From Pyrocephalus nanus (taxonomy: Eukaryota > Chordata > Aves > Passeriformes > Tyrannidae), in the NCBI GenBank assembly GCA_038380795.1, contig CM076266.1:46894425-46958424 (forward strand): DNA of 64,000 nucleotides, in the 5' to 3' direction. The notes beneath the pieces are model-generated. The model worked only from the letters and a program-made list of their open reading frames with translations, was not told the DNA's origin and searched no databases. Positions 14,313 to 27,932 of the stretch are shown here, one piece after another (position 1 is the first letter of the stretch; every line of letters starts with the position of its first letter). A program made the position numbers and the translations under genes.

Positions 14313-15434
14313 CTGTTGAAACAACAGGAACAGGAAGGACAATAAAATCACACTGCCTACAAACCCAGGGGTCAGTTTTGAATGTCCTGCTTAGCTGGGT
14401 GAGTCAAAGTCCTTTGGCATTGCTGGAAGAAACACACAACCCTCACTGGGGGGGAGAAAAAAAAAAAGGGTTCATTATTTCTTTGATCACCCATGCTAGA
14501 AAGAGGAAAGAGTAAGAGATTGCAAGAGCAGGAAAGACTTTTCCATGGGAAAGGGCTATAAATGAAAGGGGGTTTTACTCCTTAATCCTGGAAACATGCA
14601 AAACTGCATCTGCTTTTTTCTCCAAAGTCACTAACATGACGAAGAACCAGCTGAGGGTAGGACTTAGCTTGAGTCCTGCTCTGGCTTCTGGCCTCTGACT
14701 CAGGCCCAGATAACCTGATGGTAAGCAGACACATCCCTGTATTCATGTTGACACATCTTTTGAATCCATACTCACCTCTGCAGCTAGATGCAGAGGTAGA
14801 AACTTAAGTATTTATGTCAGAAAAGTCCCGAGCTAATCACTTTAGAGTGAGGACACAGCAGAAGTGAGAACAGCTGAGCTGACATTTAGGAACTCCTACA
14901 ATATATTCCCACAATTCTCTTTTACATCCCCAGGAGATTACTTCTGCTTTAAATACACTTGGATGCTAATTTCCAACCCCCCTCCCTGCCCTAAGTCAAC
15001 CAATCTAACAGGTGATCCACAAGAATACATAAAGATTCTGGTTAATGTGTGGGATGAATAAAGCAATGAACACGATCATAGGAGAAGTATTTGTAACCTA
15101 TGCTGGAATGAGGGCATCAAAAGATGCTGCAGAAGGAAGGAACTCTGTGGGTGTTTGTCCCAGATAGGTGGATCACTAAGTTGATTTAGGTCACCTCATA
15201 AGACAAATGACGGTAACCTGCAAGCCTGCTAATGCTCCACCCAGCTGCCTTTAACAGGAGAAACTGCCTGAGCAAGGAGCCTGTACCTTGGCATAACAGT
15301 CTTCCAAACAAGGCTTTGTAGTTTTAATGCTTTTTAGGTTAGGGCAAATGGGAAAGGATAGCTGCAAAAGCAGCTCCTTTACCAGTTCTATGCGGTGGGA
15401 AAATGTCTTGGTCATACAGCGAGATGAGGACAAG

Positions 15435-15470
15435 GGATCTATAAATGGGCCTGGAATCTATAAATGGGCA
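15435..15470. repeat. Short tandem duplication of ATCTATAAATGGGC
   Basis: ATCTATAAATGGGC is present at 15437-15450 and 15456-15469, giving a 19-bp period with nearly identical flanks (GG before each copy). It is a small local duplication. Confidence 0.8.
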
Positions 15471-18153
15471 TAGAATTGGAGAGCAGTCCAAGCAAAAGGA
15501 GGTAGCTGGATAGGAATCAGAGTTCAGGCTACCCTGGGAGGAGTGACAGGTACACCTTCTGTCCTCATTGTCAGCACAAAGCAGCAGAAAGAAAGAAATC
15601 AGCTTCAAGGTTGTATTTATTAAAGCCTGGTCTGAATATTGACAAACCGGCAAGATTAACAAATCCAGTATTTTGCTTATTTCATCTTGGTTCTATGCCT
15701 GTAGGTTTATGCTGTTCTTGTGAAATAGGTCCAAAGATCTAGGAGAAAAATAATTTTTAAGTAAACATTGTACAGCTCCCATGCCAGTCAGCTTCTCCTC
15801 AGCTTTAGTGCCTTCGTTGTGTCACACTAAACAAGTGACAGCAGGAAGCTCAACCTTTACAGGCTTGCTGAGACTCTCAGTTACAGCCGCAGTGCCACGC
15901 CAGCAGCTCGACAAGGACTGCAAAGCAGGGCTGCTTCCATTGACCCTCTCCGCCTGGAGGCTCCCTGCTCCTCCTCACCGACCCTGACACAGCTGCAAAA
16001 CCAACTGGAACCTCAAGCACAACGAACCCACCAAAGCTAAAGCTCCACCTCTTCAAAAGGGTTCACTGTACTGTCCTGAGCCCCACATGTGGAATGCAAG
16101 AGGATTTTGTTTGCAGAATGATGTAGAAATAATGCTGGATAGCAATCAGAAAGCAGATACCATCCTCCCCCCCTTTAAGAAGTCATTCAAATGCAAATAA
16201 CTACTGGACTCATGTCCTCATTGTGCAAGGCCTAGGTCCTGTCCAAGGCAGTATCACCCCAAAAAACTGACACTCGCTAACTCTTTGTCCCAAGTCTGTT
16301 ACCTAAGTGAGAGTCAATGGCCTTAAGCTGACAGGGAGTCATTGATCCATGATAAAAATCACAGTAGAAAACAAGCAAGTCTTGCTGCTGTGATCACTGA
16401 TTTCTAGGGGGAAAAAATAAAAAAGCTATTTTAATTCCAGCCAAAATTAATTTCATAACATTTGGAAATGGATTTTTTCAAACAACTAAATGCCACACTG
16501 TAGAGGACTAAGCCACTAACCAGCTACGATTCTCAGAAAACTGTAAATCAAAGATATTTGTTTCATGTACAAATATACAGTATATATTTAGGGCACTGGA
16601 TTTTCACAGAATCTTTCAGGAGACTGAAATACATAACTCTAACGATGGGTTTTGGTTTGGTTGGGATTTTTTTTGTTTTTGTTAATACAGCATTTTTTCA
16701 GTGTTCCACATAAAAATAAGCAGCATGCGTGCCACAGACACAAGACACAACCCATGATTTTTTTCAAAACCCGATGGTTTTGAAAAATCCTGTTACTAAT
16801 CCACAAAGCTATCTAACCAAATAAAAAGCAGTAATGAAGGTCTTTAAAAATCTAAAAAAAAGCCTTTTCTCCAGAGATACAGAGAGAAATACAGTAAACC
16901 CATGGTATCTTAAAATAGATTTATCTGCTCTCAGTTGTGATAGGTTAAATTACACATGCCTATTTTAGACTTCAAGATAAGAGTTTATTTATAATGGTAG
17001 CATTATGTTTTTAAAAATTACATTTGAAAGACTATATAAATTCTCTGAAGTTTTCGCTTGTCAGATTTTTAACAATTTTGAAATGAAATTTTAACTGATA
17101 ACAGATTAAGAAAGATGCAGTCAAAAAACTTGCTTTACAAGAATACAGCTTTTTTATTATTATTTTCACTGCTTTTCTAGTGTCAAAACCTGCTGCAAAT
17201 ACATCTGTTATCTGTTTCTAGATATAGATACCATCCTCACAATTGCAAAGCTAAGGTATGGCATGCAAAAAAAACCCCAAAACGTTTGGATGGGATATAA
17301 AACAGAAGAAATAAGCAATTTTCTAAGTCAGCTTCATATCAGCTCACAGACAGACTCATCAATCACCTAGAGATCTTCTCCAGTCTTGATCAAAAAGAAA
17401 TACAGACACATAGGTAAGAAATCGGCATTTGCTATCCTGAAACTACTTGGAAGCCTCATTATACTGAGCCATAAAAATAATATTCTGTTTGCAAAAGAAT
17501 GACTGAGTGGGTAAGGATTTTTTCTTTTAAAGGTTTTCTACATTCATTTATCAGACATAAAACAAAACGTGACTATTTTCATTTGATATTACAAAAACAA
17601 TTCCTGATAGTCAGAGACCAATATGAAATACACCGATATCCTTGCTAGTTTGCACTGGGATTTTGACAATAACTATACTGATTAAATCCTTGGTACAGTC
17701 AAATGATCTTAGTTATTTTGATCAGAAAGCATCTAGCTCTCAGGAAAAATGTTTTTAATAAATACAGAGAGTAACACTAGTGGAAATTGTGTTGCAGTTC
17801 AAAAATTTGAAGGTAGCATATTGTAACCAAACCCAGGTGTTTTCTTCTTAATTGATTTCAAAATAACACCTAAAGAATAATGCAGTTTATTCCCCAAATT
17901 AAACAAAACCAGGACTCATTAATAACAATCACATCTAGTTCTAACGCAGAGATTTTTATCAATAGCTAGCAGTTAAACACAGTAATAGACCTGTCGTTTT
18001 CTACTGTCTTCACAAATACTTTGACATCATGTATCTGACATCTAAAAGTAACAATGATCTAAAAAATAGGTGTTTCGAGATCTCTTATTGCAAAGGCAAA
18101 AAGTGCTGACAAGGAGTTTTTCTTAGCAAATAGCTGTGCAGATTTAAATGGTG

Positions 18154-18163
18154 TAATCAATTA
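18154..18163. promoter_or_regulatory. Homeodomain dimer site TAATCAATTA
   Basis: TAAT-N2-ATTA is the P2-type cooperative dimer arrangement known for paired-class homeodomains. It is a single occurrence in an AT-rich intron, so it could be chance. Confidence 0.25.
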
Positions 18164-18899
18164 CAGAAATCTTGAAAATTATTAACTAATTATGACCTAT
18201 CAGATAGAGGGTAAAAGCAAACAGCAATCACTTTCAGCTACGATGCTCGGAAGACCTGTTTACAGATCTCTCTTTCAGAGGCACTTTTGCGGCTTCTCCT
18301 GCTTAACAAAACTTCACAGCTATTCAGAATCTGCCAGTTTATCATTAATACAGATTTTTTAATTTGTTTCATCAGTGCTCAGCAAGGAAAACAAATGGTA
18401 TTTCTGCATCCAGAGACCCAAAGTCGATTTTCATAAAAATACAAAGCTCAGATATCACGGGAACAATTCCATTCTGATCCTTATGTGAGAACTGATTTTG
18501 ACCTCTCAGAACGGAAATAATTCGTGAAATCAGGGGTGGCCTTTCATGCAGAATAAAAGCAAGATCGAGCTTGAAATTAATTTTTTTTTCTGATATTCCT
18601 ATGTATTTATATGTAAACACACTGCAAATGCACAGCAGTTTGCTATGTACAGCCTTGTTATTGATGGGAATGGGATCAAGCGGTCCATATTAATTTTTTG
18701 GAAAGAAGTTACGGTCTTATTGTGTGAAATGGCAAAACATCAGTTGATTTCAAGCAGAGCAGGATTTCAGCCCTGGTATTTGGGGGGAAAGGGTTATTTT
18801 TTTTTCTTCTCAAAATGCTGGGGTTTATGCTCTGTGTTTAAGCCTGCATTAATGAGAACACCTGAAGGATATGTCCCTCCCTTCCCAAAATAAATTCTG

Positions 18900-19700
18900 A
18901 GGAGACTCCTCCTGTATATCCTCCAGCTGTATGTGCTCTAATTAAAAAGGCTGCACTGCTTCCTGCTCAGAGCACTTCAAAAGGCCTCACTGCTCCCCTT
19001 GACAGTGCAGTGCCCGGTGCTGGTTCCTTTTACCTGTCTGTGCTTATTTATGGCAAGCACCACTCACTGGAAGCCATAAACTGCACCCGTATTTTATTCA
19101 GTCTGAAATGCATAGCATATTTGCAGGAAAGGCATATTAATGATCAGACTGATCTTAAAAAAAAATAAAAAAATAGGATGTATGGAAGAAAATGCTGTTT
19201 GCTCTTTCGCCTTCTCTTTTTTGGACTTAAAAAGAAACTGGTCAGCTAATATGTGGCCTTTTATTTTCTTACTGTCTGTTTGTTTTTAATTTTACATTGC
19301 ATTAAGTAAAAACAAGCAAGACTTTGTGTGTGGAAAAATACTTCAATTCTTGTGCTGACTACTGATTGCTGGCTATCTAAGACTGCCTTCAGGTGACGTG
19401 ACAGGTTTAAAATAGTGTCATCTTAAGTCCCTGGCATTTTTAAAAATCTGAAATAATAGGAGTGAAAAGGCATGTTCGGTACATTTTAAAGATTTTTTTT
19501 TTTTAAATATACGGTGTTTACCAGTCTCAATCTTTGGTAAAAGCACTCTGATTAATCCTTCCTCATCAGCAAAATTCAAAGGTGAGATGTTTCCTCCCCA
19601 GTGGTCCCCACTACTTAGCTAATAGCAACGGAAAGAAAACTCGTTATCTGTCATTTGCATTTGTGCCTTTAAGTTCCACAGCAAAATTTAACGAAAAGAA
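18900..19700. promoter_or_regulatory. Candidate intronic enhancer upstream of the CpG island edge
   Basis: The stretch contains CTCTAATTAAAAAGG (about 18936), a facing pair of posterior-HOX/CDX-type sites TTTATGGC (19047-19054) and GCCATAAA (19073-19080), ATGCATAGCATATTTGCAGG near 19109, and GGCATATTAATGATCAG near 19131. It lies about 1-1.6 kb from the blade-6 exon. Texture and motif pairing suggest a conserved non-coding element. Conservation cannot be tested here. Confidence 0.35.
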
Positions 19701-20126
19701 AGGTGGGTGTATAAAGTACCAAACAATATGAGAGAGACGTGCCCTGTGCATTAAAAGACCGAAGCGGGATACCTAGCGACTCAAAGCTGGGAGGTGAGGG
19801 GAGATGTAGGGGCACACACTGGGTTTCTGACACGATGGAGGCACCAGTACGGGGTTTCCAAGTTATAATCTCCAGAGGATTTGGAGCACAGGATAATAAA
19901 ATAGGGAGGGAAATGAAGTCTCCCCGTGCAACGCCAGCCCTGGCGAAAGGCTGCCCGGCGCCTCGGTCCTCGCTGGCAGCCTGTGGCCGGTCTGCCAAGG
20001 TGTGACCACCCGGGCGAGCGCAGACATCGCAAACCTGAAGCTTGGAGCGTCGTGCGCCAGAAACGGAGTGGGGGGAAGGGGATAAAAAAACCTGCAGAAC
20101 GGGCGCGGTTTGAAAAGTGCACCTTA

Positions 20127-20723
<597 letters not shown>

Positions 20724-21184
20724 CTAGTGCTGCCTGGGGCTGTCTGGCGAGTCTAATTAAAAACTTTGCACATTTACAAAGTGTCATAAAACTTCCCCAG
20801 ATGAAAGGTCCTCCGCGAAGGGCGGGACTGCACTTTAATGGGGCAACAACTGTCCGGTGGGATAAATGAGATGCCCGGTGTGAGGGGTGTGGGACGCGAG
20901 GATGATGGGGCGAGGGCGGGGAGCGCCCCGCGGCTTCTCCCGCTCCCGGCCGGCTCCCCGGCGGCGGGACGGGGTGCGGGATGCAGGCAGGGAGCAGGCA
21001 GGGAGCAGGGCAGCGGGCTGGCACCGGCGCTGCCGCCCGAGCCCAGCGCGCTGGCGGCCGCTCCGATAAGGATCGTGAGAGCGGCGGGAGCAGCGCGGCG
21101 CCTCCGCGGCCCCCCGCGCACCGCGGGCCGCGCCTGACACCTGGCGGCGGGCGGCGGCAGCGCCCGGGGGCGCCTCGGGCTGCC

Positions 21185-21236
21185 CGGCCCGGCCCGGCTC
21201 GGCTCGGCTCGGCTCGGCTCGGCCCGGCTCGGCCGG
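21185..21236. repeat. GGCTC pentamer tandem repeat
   Basis: Uninterrupted GGCTC units (CGGCTCGGCTCGGCTCGGCT and onward) are flanked by GGCCC variants, about ten units in all. Every unit junction creates a CpG. It lies at the outer edge of the CpG island and is likely to vary in length between individuals. Confidence 0.85.
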
Positions 21237-21309
21237 GAGGGAGAGCGGGAGGGAGGGAAGGCTGTCATCTGCAGCAGGCGGGGAGTCGGAGGGAAGTTAG
21301 GAAGTGCAC

Positions 21310-21440
21310 CAGGAATGAAGTGTAATTGTCCCTCATGAATTATTCATCGCATCTGGCTTGTCTTTTAATTTTTGCATAATGGCTTCGCTAATCCCCGATC
21401 AATTAATGGAAAATGAAATTTGAATGATAATGAAAACTCC
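21310..21440. promoter_or_regulatory. AT-rich homeodomain-motif block between two CpG-rich blocks
   Basis: Within about 130 bp there are TGTAATTG (21321-21328), ATGAATTATTCAT around 21335-21347, TTTTAATTTTTGCATAATGG, the K50-type homeodomain site TAATCC (21389-21394), CAATTAATGG (around 21400-21409) and GAATGATAATG. This density of TAAT-type cores, sharply bounded by GC-rich DNA, suits a developmental enhancer. Function is inferred from motif content only. Confidence 0.45.
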
Positions 21441-21499
21441 AGAGACGAAAGGAATTAAGTATTCTCGTGGCTTGTGACAGAAATCTAAACAATGGGGCT

Positions 21500-21680
21500 T
21501 CTCCGAGGGTCTCTCTCCCTCCCTCCTTCTGCCGTTCCCTGCCTCCTTCCTTGCGAGAGGGGCACGGCCGGAGTCGCGCCCGCCGCCCCCCTGTCCCCTG
21601 GAAATGCAGCTCCACGGAGGGTGCCTTGAGTGTCCAAGTCGCACCGCTCGAACAACTCGGTCCGGTCACTCTGGAATGCA
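21500..21680. promoter_or_regulatory. Second GC-rich, CpG-containing block beside the main island
   Basis: A pyrimidine-rich run (CTCTCTCCCTCCCTCCTTCT) leads into CpG-rich sequence around GCACGGCCGGAGTCGCGCCC. It is separated from the main island by about 200 bp of AT-rich sequence. It probably belongs to the same regulatory complex. It has no coding frame that I recognise. Confidence 0.6.
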
Positions 21681-24344
21681 GCCCCCGTGCATTTTACAAA
21701 AGATACAGTAGCCTCAGTGCCTTAATGTATACAGCCGTGCATTATTTTTCAAAAAAGTGGAGCAATTGATTGCAATTATTAGATAGCTTTTCTTTAGTAT
21801 CTCATTTATTTAGAGCAATAAAGCACTTGGTTTTATATCTATTTACAGCTGGGTCCTTGCTAGTTTTGGCTTTGGTTCTCTCGTGCCCCATGGTGCTTCA
21901 ATGGATATTGGAGTGGGAAGCACTGCACGTGGGACAGGTGGGCATCCACACCTGTAATCTCTCTGTGCTGCCATGGGCTATATGGATTCCCACTGTGCAT
22001 CTGCTGGCATTGTGTATTTTCACTGAAAATGTCTAATTTAGGTTCAAATATATCAAGGGTCTAAATGCTGGAAGAGTGGCCATTGAAGATAGTAGTACAC
22101 GAAAAGAAAAGGAAGGTGGATGGTATTTTTCTTATTCATGGAAAAAGTGCTGCACATATACCACTTTAACATTAATGTCATGGGTGAAGTAACAAAATTC
22201 CACAGAAGTTAGAGGCCTATTAAGATATCAATCAATTTGAGGCAGACTGCAATCAGCATTTCCTCTTTGTCAGCATATCAAAATTTGTTTTGATCTTATT
22301 TTTGAGTGTGGCACATTTTTATTGTTCTTTTTAGTTCTGCTAGTTTATTTTCCAAAGCATGCTTAAAGACCAAGACACTAGAGGGAAGGATCAGGAGATT
22401 TGGTGCTAGTCTGTATCTTGCTGTGCACGTGCTATGTAGTCTGGCAAATAGCTTTAACTGATGTGCATTAGTTTCCCTGTTATCAAAATAAAAACACTTG
22501 AAGTGCTGGTATTTGATGTGAAAAGCCCCAAATACCAAAAATCAAAAACCTTTATTATAACAGTGGAAATATTCAGTCAGATAGAAAGTCAGAGGACAAC
22601 AGGAATAATATGACTTTTTAGAAAGTTCTCAGATATGTAAGGAAAGACACACGAATAGAGGTGGATAGGGAATGGAGCACTGCAAAGAAAAAACTGCAGT
22701 CATGTTAGCACCCCAAACAAAAGGCAAGATCATCTGCAGTGTGGTTGGGAAATCGAGGAGAAATCATATGGCAACACTAGGCAGTGGTAGTGGAGCTGAG
22801 TTACAGCCTTCATACTGCCCACAGTATCTCTGCCTCCCCAGCCTGACTAGCCACTACTGAAAAAAAAAAAAAAATTCCATACCATGTCTTGTCTCCTTGC
22901 ACTGTTTAACTAGAGAAGAATGTATCAGGTCAGGCTGGAGGTCCTTCTTGCTTCCCATCCTGTCTTCAATAGTAATCATGAATGGCCTTTCTTAGTTGAC
23001 ATTTCGTCCTGGTCTGATTTTGTCCTCCAAGAGCAGTAATGTTGATTTCATTGTGAAGACTAGATTTGTAAGGTCAAGTCTGTGTATACATGTTCATAAG
23101 ACTTCCTTACTGTAAGCCTGTTAACTGAGGGCCCAGGCCTGCAGATTCTTTTAATGTAAGGATTTATGAGTAAGGACCGGTATGGACTGCTTGTAGAAAA
23201 CGTTGAAATGTGAACCATATAAAGGTCACTTTAAAGCAGTTTTAAATTACCAAAACTTCTGACTTACACAATCTATAACTAACATATGGCTATTATTATG
23301 AAACAACTGAAATTTAAACTTGATGAGCTTTCATTCTTAAATATCAATCCACTCTGTTATTCAGTAGAGCAGAAGAAATAGTTTAAAGCAGTATCTTCAG
23401 ACAAACTTGGGCCAAATCTACTTATTACTGAAAAAGAAGAGTGTAGGGCAAAAATGTGGCCCTATTGAATGGAATTTTGCCATTGATTCCAGTAGGGCAG
23501 GACTTGATCATTTCGTGGAAAAAGCAAAAAAGCCAATGCCAAGACATGTGATTTTGTATCATTTGTTTAAGCATGCTGTCAAAATCAATTGTTCCCCCTC
23601 AGTGTTTGTATACAGGCATTGCTTAAAAGGACAATGAAGGGTGAACATTTTAAATAGCCAGAAGCTGTCTAGGAACTAACACTTGTCTATGAAGTAAGAA
23701 ACTCACCTAAATAAATTTTACGTATTTATATAAAAGAAGGGGTTTTTCCAGATATAAATTTGACCAGTCTATTCCGCTCATTTGCATAGAAGAATTTTCT
23801 TTAATTGAGGAGGCGCCACACATAAAGTAGCTAATTATCCATATAAAGGAATGTACACATATCCACAGGTTTTAACTAGCATCTGACTTCTGAAAAGCCA
23901 TGGAAAAAGTTATTTGCTTCACATGTTTCGTGAAAGAAGCATTTTACACATTGGCGCAATTTCTGTGGGTGTCAGCTCCACTTACAGGTATGTCCCCAGA
24001 CTGTACCTTCAGCAGTACAGACGTTCAGTGACACCACACACTCTCCTGTCTCCATTTCTTTCTTTCCACTCCATTGCCTTATATTCTAAAGAGTATAAGC
24101 CAAACACATACTTCTGGCTCACACCATATTAACAACAGCCATGAGTGTTGTGCAGTATTGTAAGTTGATTCAGGCTAATTTGATTTTTCTAGGTGTGCAG
24201 CAAATATGAGACAGATTCATTAGTCCTTGGCATAGAAACTTTCTGAACAAGCTGATGTGTTCGTTTAGGCTCAAGCTCAGGCTCTCAGGCACTTGGAAAA
24301 AGCAGAGTCAGAATGGTCCTGAGCAGAGTGTCTGCTCCTGTGTC

Positions 24345-24404
24345 TGGCCCTAGATGATTTTTAAAGTTCCTTCCACTGCATACCATTCTACTGTTCTATG
24401 AATT
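24345..24404 (+). mobile_element. CR1 LINE 3'-end fragment, sense
   Basis: CCCTAGATGATTTTTAAAGT leads into TTCCTTCCACTGCATACCAT and TCTACTGTTCTATGAATTT, a diverged copy of the terminal CR1 block and its ATTCTATGA end repeats. It is only about 60 bp long and well decayed. Confidence 0.6.
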
Positions 24405-27400
24405 TGGCCCCTGTAGGACCAAATATTGTATAAATAGTCACTGGTTAACTGAGGTGCTCTACATCGAGTTACTTGACTAAAAACTCCTTTACCTGTCTTA
24501 AAATTCATTCTGACTGTCAGTTTCAGTGCTGGATCACAGATGAGCCTCTGGGACTCAAAGGACCTTTCACTGGATTATGAGCTATGTATATGTTATGCCC
24601 CCTCACTCTTGGACAATTATTAGGTCACTGCATCAAGTCTAAACTGACTTGATTGGGCAAGGCAACAGGCTTAATTTTTAGATTCAGTAGCAACAGGGGG
24701 AAAAAAATCAGTGTGGAAATGATCCCTACACTCTTCACAGCCCCATTTTGTTTAAGTACTGTAGTATTGTTACGCTGATTGTGGGTTTTTTTGTCATCCT
24801 AAAAGTTGCAGACAGACAAGGCAGAAAACTGTTCACTTTTAGAAATGATTGTTCTTGCAGAGATGCTGAAACTGTTGCCTTTCTTAATTGCCAATAATAC
24901 AAGAAAGTCCAATATTTTTGCATAAACATGTGGGAATTATTACAGATGGAGGAGGGGACAAGAGTGAGACCGAAAGGAAAGGGGCTATGAGAGCAGACCA
25001 AGTCTGGAGATAACCTGATGATTACATTTTTGTGGTTTCCTTCAAAGTCAAAGCATCATGGGTGAGCATAAAAGAAGGAAGCAAAGAAAAAAGGTTTGAT
25101 GGTTGGTACAGGAGGTTTTAATGAGAACTGATCTTAATGTCTAATACTGTGGCATGAAGAAAAAAATAAAAGAACTTGGGAAGCCAGACCGCACCTGACT
25201 TTTAAGAGCATCAGAAAGTCAAACAGCAGAGCTTTTGGAATCCGTAGAGGGAGCCTTTTGGAATCTGTGGAAGCTAGCTTCACTGAAAGGTAAACTGCTT
25301 ATTTGGTTAATCCTTCTTAACTGTTTTAAGTCTTTTGCAGAGGTGCAACACATTCCAGCTGTGCTGCTAGACTTCTGTAGTTCTCTTCTACCCTGCCTTT
25401 CCACTTGTCCAGTGGAAGAAGACCTTTACATTTTCTGAAGAAAAAAAAGCAGAAAGCATGGCATTCCTCTTTACCACTGCATATTAGCTGAGTTTTATGT
25501 AAATGTGTATTACTTGATGTCTAATGTAAGTTTAAATTACTTAAGAGATCTGCTTGCAATGGGTGAACTAACATCATGTTTACTAGCGTCAAACTGTATG
25601 TAAGGCATTGAAACTCTACAAAAGAGGCTTAAGAAAGATATTACGAGGAAGATAATATGCATACCGGGTTACAGGGTTCCCAGCTCACTTTCATCCCCAG
25701 TTCCAATTGGCCAGGCTAGTGTATTTCTTGTTTCTGTATTTTAGATCATCCAGTTTCATTCCCAAACTGGAACCCCTCTTACTCCATGCTTACAAGGGTT
25801 GTGCCTATAGGTTTCTACTGCATGAGGTTTAATATTCTACGCTTCACTTACCAACATCAAGCTGGATGCAGTGCAGATGGCAACAATGGAGAAGCCTGTG
25901 CAGGTATTCTCCATTTGTTCTGTATTTCCTCAGACTGCTGACTTCATTGCTAAACGTTAATCAAGTTTTCCACCTTTTATTTGAAACATGTTTTAAGCAG
26001 GACAGCACTTCTTCCCAAGCTACTAACTATGCATTTGTGTCACGAGATTTCTTTAGAAATACTATAATTTTCTTTGGAAATTGTCCCGACTTCTAAAAAT
26101 GTCTCAAATTCTTTTCAGAAGCTCTGAACACTATAGAAAGTCTTCCTGTCCCTACTTAGCAAACTTATTCACAGTTTCTGTAGCTCATACTCCTGCCTTT
26201 ATATTACTATATTCCTGGATTTTTTTTCAGAGAAACTCTTAAAGGACTTGCTGAGAAATATGAGCAAGGTATATTTTTCCGAGACTGCCGGAAGAATGAC
26301 CAAATCCTGGTCAGAGGAAACTCTGAAAACAGAGTGAAACACTGAAGGGCAGATTTGATCTTCTGCCTCTATCTGTCACTCCCTGTTTATATCCCCCATA
26401 GATGGGATAAGCAAGCAGAGCTGGAGAATGAGTGGGATGCTTTGGGAGAAGCTTGTTCACTGTGCCAGTGCTTTCCTAGGAGAGGCAGTGGCAGGCACTT
26501 AGGTCCTGAGTGTACCTCTGTTGGAGTCAATGGGACTGGTCTCCCTGCTTCGGGCCTCAAGTTGTAAAAGAGAGGTACTTTAGCTCAAATTGCAAGGCAA
26601 GGAGAGGAGTGGAATAATGTAGCTGCGGTTTGGTTGTTTCCCACCCCTGTGATTCTGACGGGAACATTCAGTATGAGGCCCCTGAAAATTAAATTTTTCT
26701 TTTAATGGAAAATGCTGCTTCATCACAGGGTACCTGGCCCAGCACTGCGTGTGTACTCGGCGAATTGCCAGCCTTTCAAGTGACCCTGCTGCTGCATTTC
26801 CAGGTGCCAGGAAGCAGAAGCAGGAGCATGAGGAACATCGCAAGACAGCTGACACAGACTGATGTTACAGCACTGTCTGCTAAACAGTCAAGATTAGTAT
26901 TTGTAGCTGCTGCCACTAGGATGCCTGCAGAGCTTTCATGGGTCAGCAAGCAATGATACTGAGGCTAATTATTATTGAAGACAGCTCCATTTTGTAGGAC
27001 TTTGAAAGATTCCTTTTTTTTCTTTTTAAACTGATAACAAAAAGTGTCATACATAGCAGAGAAAGGATGGCTGCATGAAGCAGGTGGGAGAAAATTTCAA
27101 TTAGGGAAGAAGTCCTGGGCTTTATATACTGATAATTGTCCTGAAATGTTTCACTATTACATGCGAGCTTGATCCGCCAGCGTAATTCTGACAGCAACAG
27201 AACTGTCAGTGGGAGGTTTGCATTTTGATTTCAGCAGATTATATGAGCTCCTGAAATCAAATTCTGCTTTCCATGTGCAAATAAAGCTTTCACTGCTACA
27301 GCTGGATTTATGTTAGGGTTTTCTGAAATACAGTTTAGCCCACTGAATTTTTTAGAACAGCCTTGGTATTTTAGATGACTGTTTTATTTTTTCTCTGTGT

Positions 27401-27631
27401 GTGTGCCATTCTTCACAAAATGTTTCACAAAAAAGCACCATAATTTGTGTGAGTAAATGCAATATGTTGGCCAGCTGAAAAATATTTTCCTTTCACTTTT
27501 CAAGTATGGCTACTGAGAAAACCAAAATCATGAGAAACACTTCATGTGAAGAACTTGGGGCTGATTTTAAGCCACCTGACTTCACTTTGGTCTTGCTCTT
27601 TTAAATTACCTAGAAAATACCATAATCTTCC

Positions 27632-27650
27632 TTTTTTTTTTTTTTTTTTT
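27632..27650. repeat. 19-base poly(T) run
   Basis: It is an uninterrupted run of 19 T followed by AATACAGCTGG. No associated element was recognised. Confidence 0.88.
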
Positions 27651-27877
27651 AATACAGCTGGATGACAGCCAGACCTCTGGCTCCAGAGGTAAAGGGCAAA
27701 ACCTAAAAAAATCCTGTCTGAACAGGCAACTCCACCCTCTTCCCCAAGTCAGCTTGGCCTTTTGACAGAAAGCAAGCTCTGAAGCAAATTCATTCATTGC
27801 TTTGTTTTTGGACAAAACTCAAAATTCTGAACTCACACCACAGAGAGATCATTTCCATGAAATCCCAGAATGCTATT

Positions 27878-27932
27878 TTATCACCCTTTATCATTACCCA
27901 TAATCAGATAAAATTAACATTTGCTTTTATCA
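27878..27932. promoter_or_regulatory. Cluster of four GATA-type cores with an adjacent TCF-like site
   Basis: TTATC occurs at 27878-27882, 27888-27892 and 27928-27932, and AGATAA at 27906-27911. That gives four GATA-factor cores in 55 bp. The last overlaps TTATCAAAG, a TCF/LEF-like sequence, and another TCAAAG lies at about 27965. This is a candidate intronic enhancer on motif grounds only. Confidence 0.3.

Noticed and set aside
13986..14351. 121-codon minus-strand frame containing the blade-7 exon
   Set aside because: The real exon is 14187-14312. The flanking parts are intron read-through beyond good splice sites.
20774..21325. Several overlapping Pro/Arg/Ala-rich frames on both strands (up to 164 codons)
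   Set aside because: They are compositional artefacts of the CpG island, including translation of the GGCTC repeat. There is no homology and there are no splice signals.
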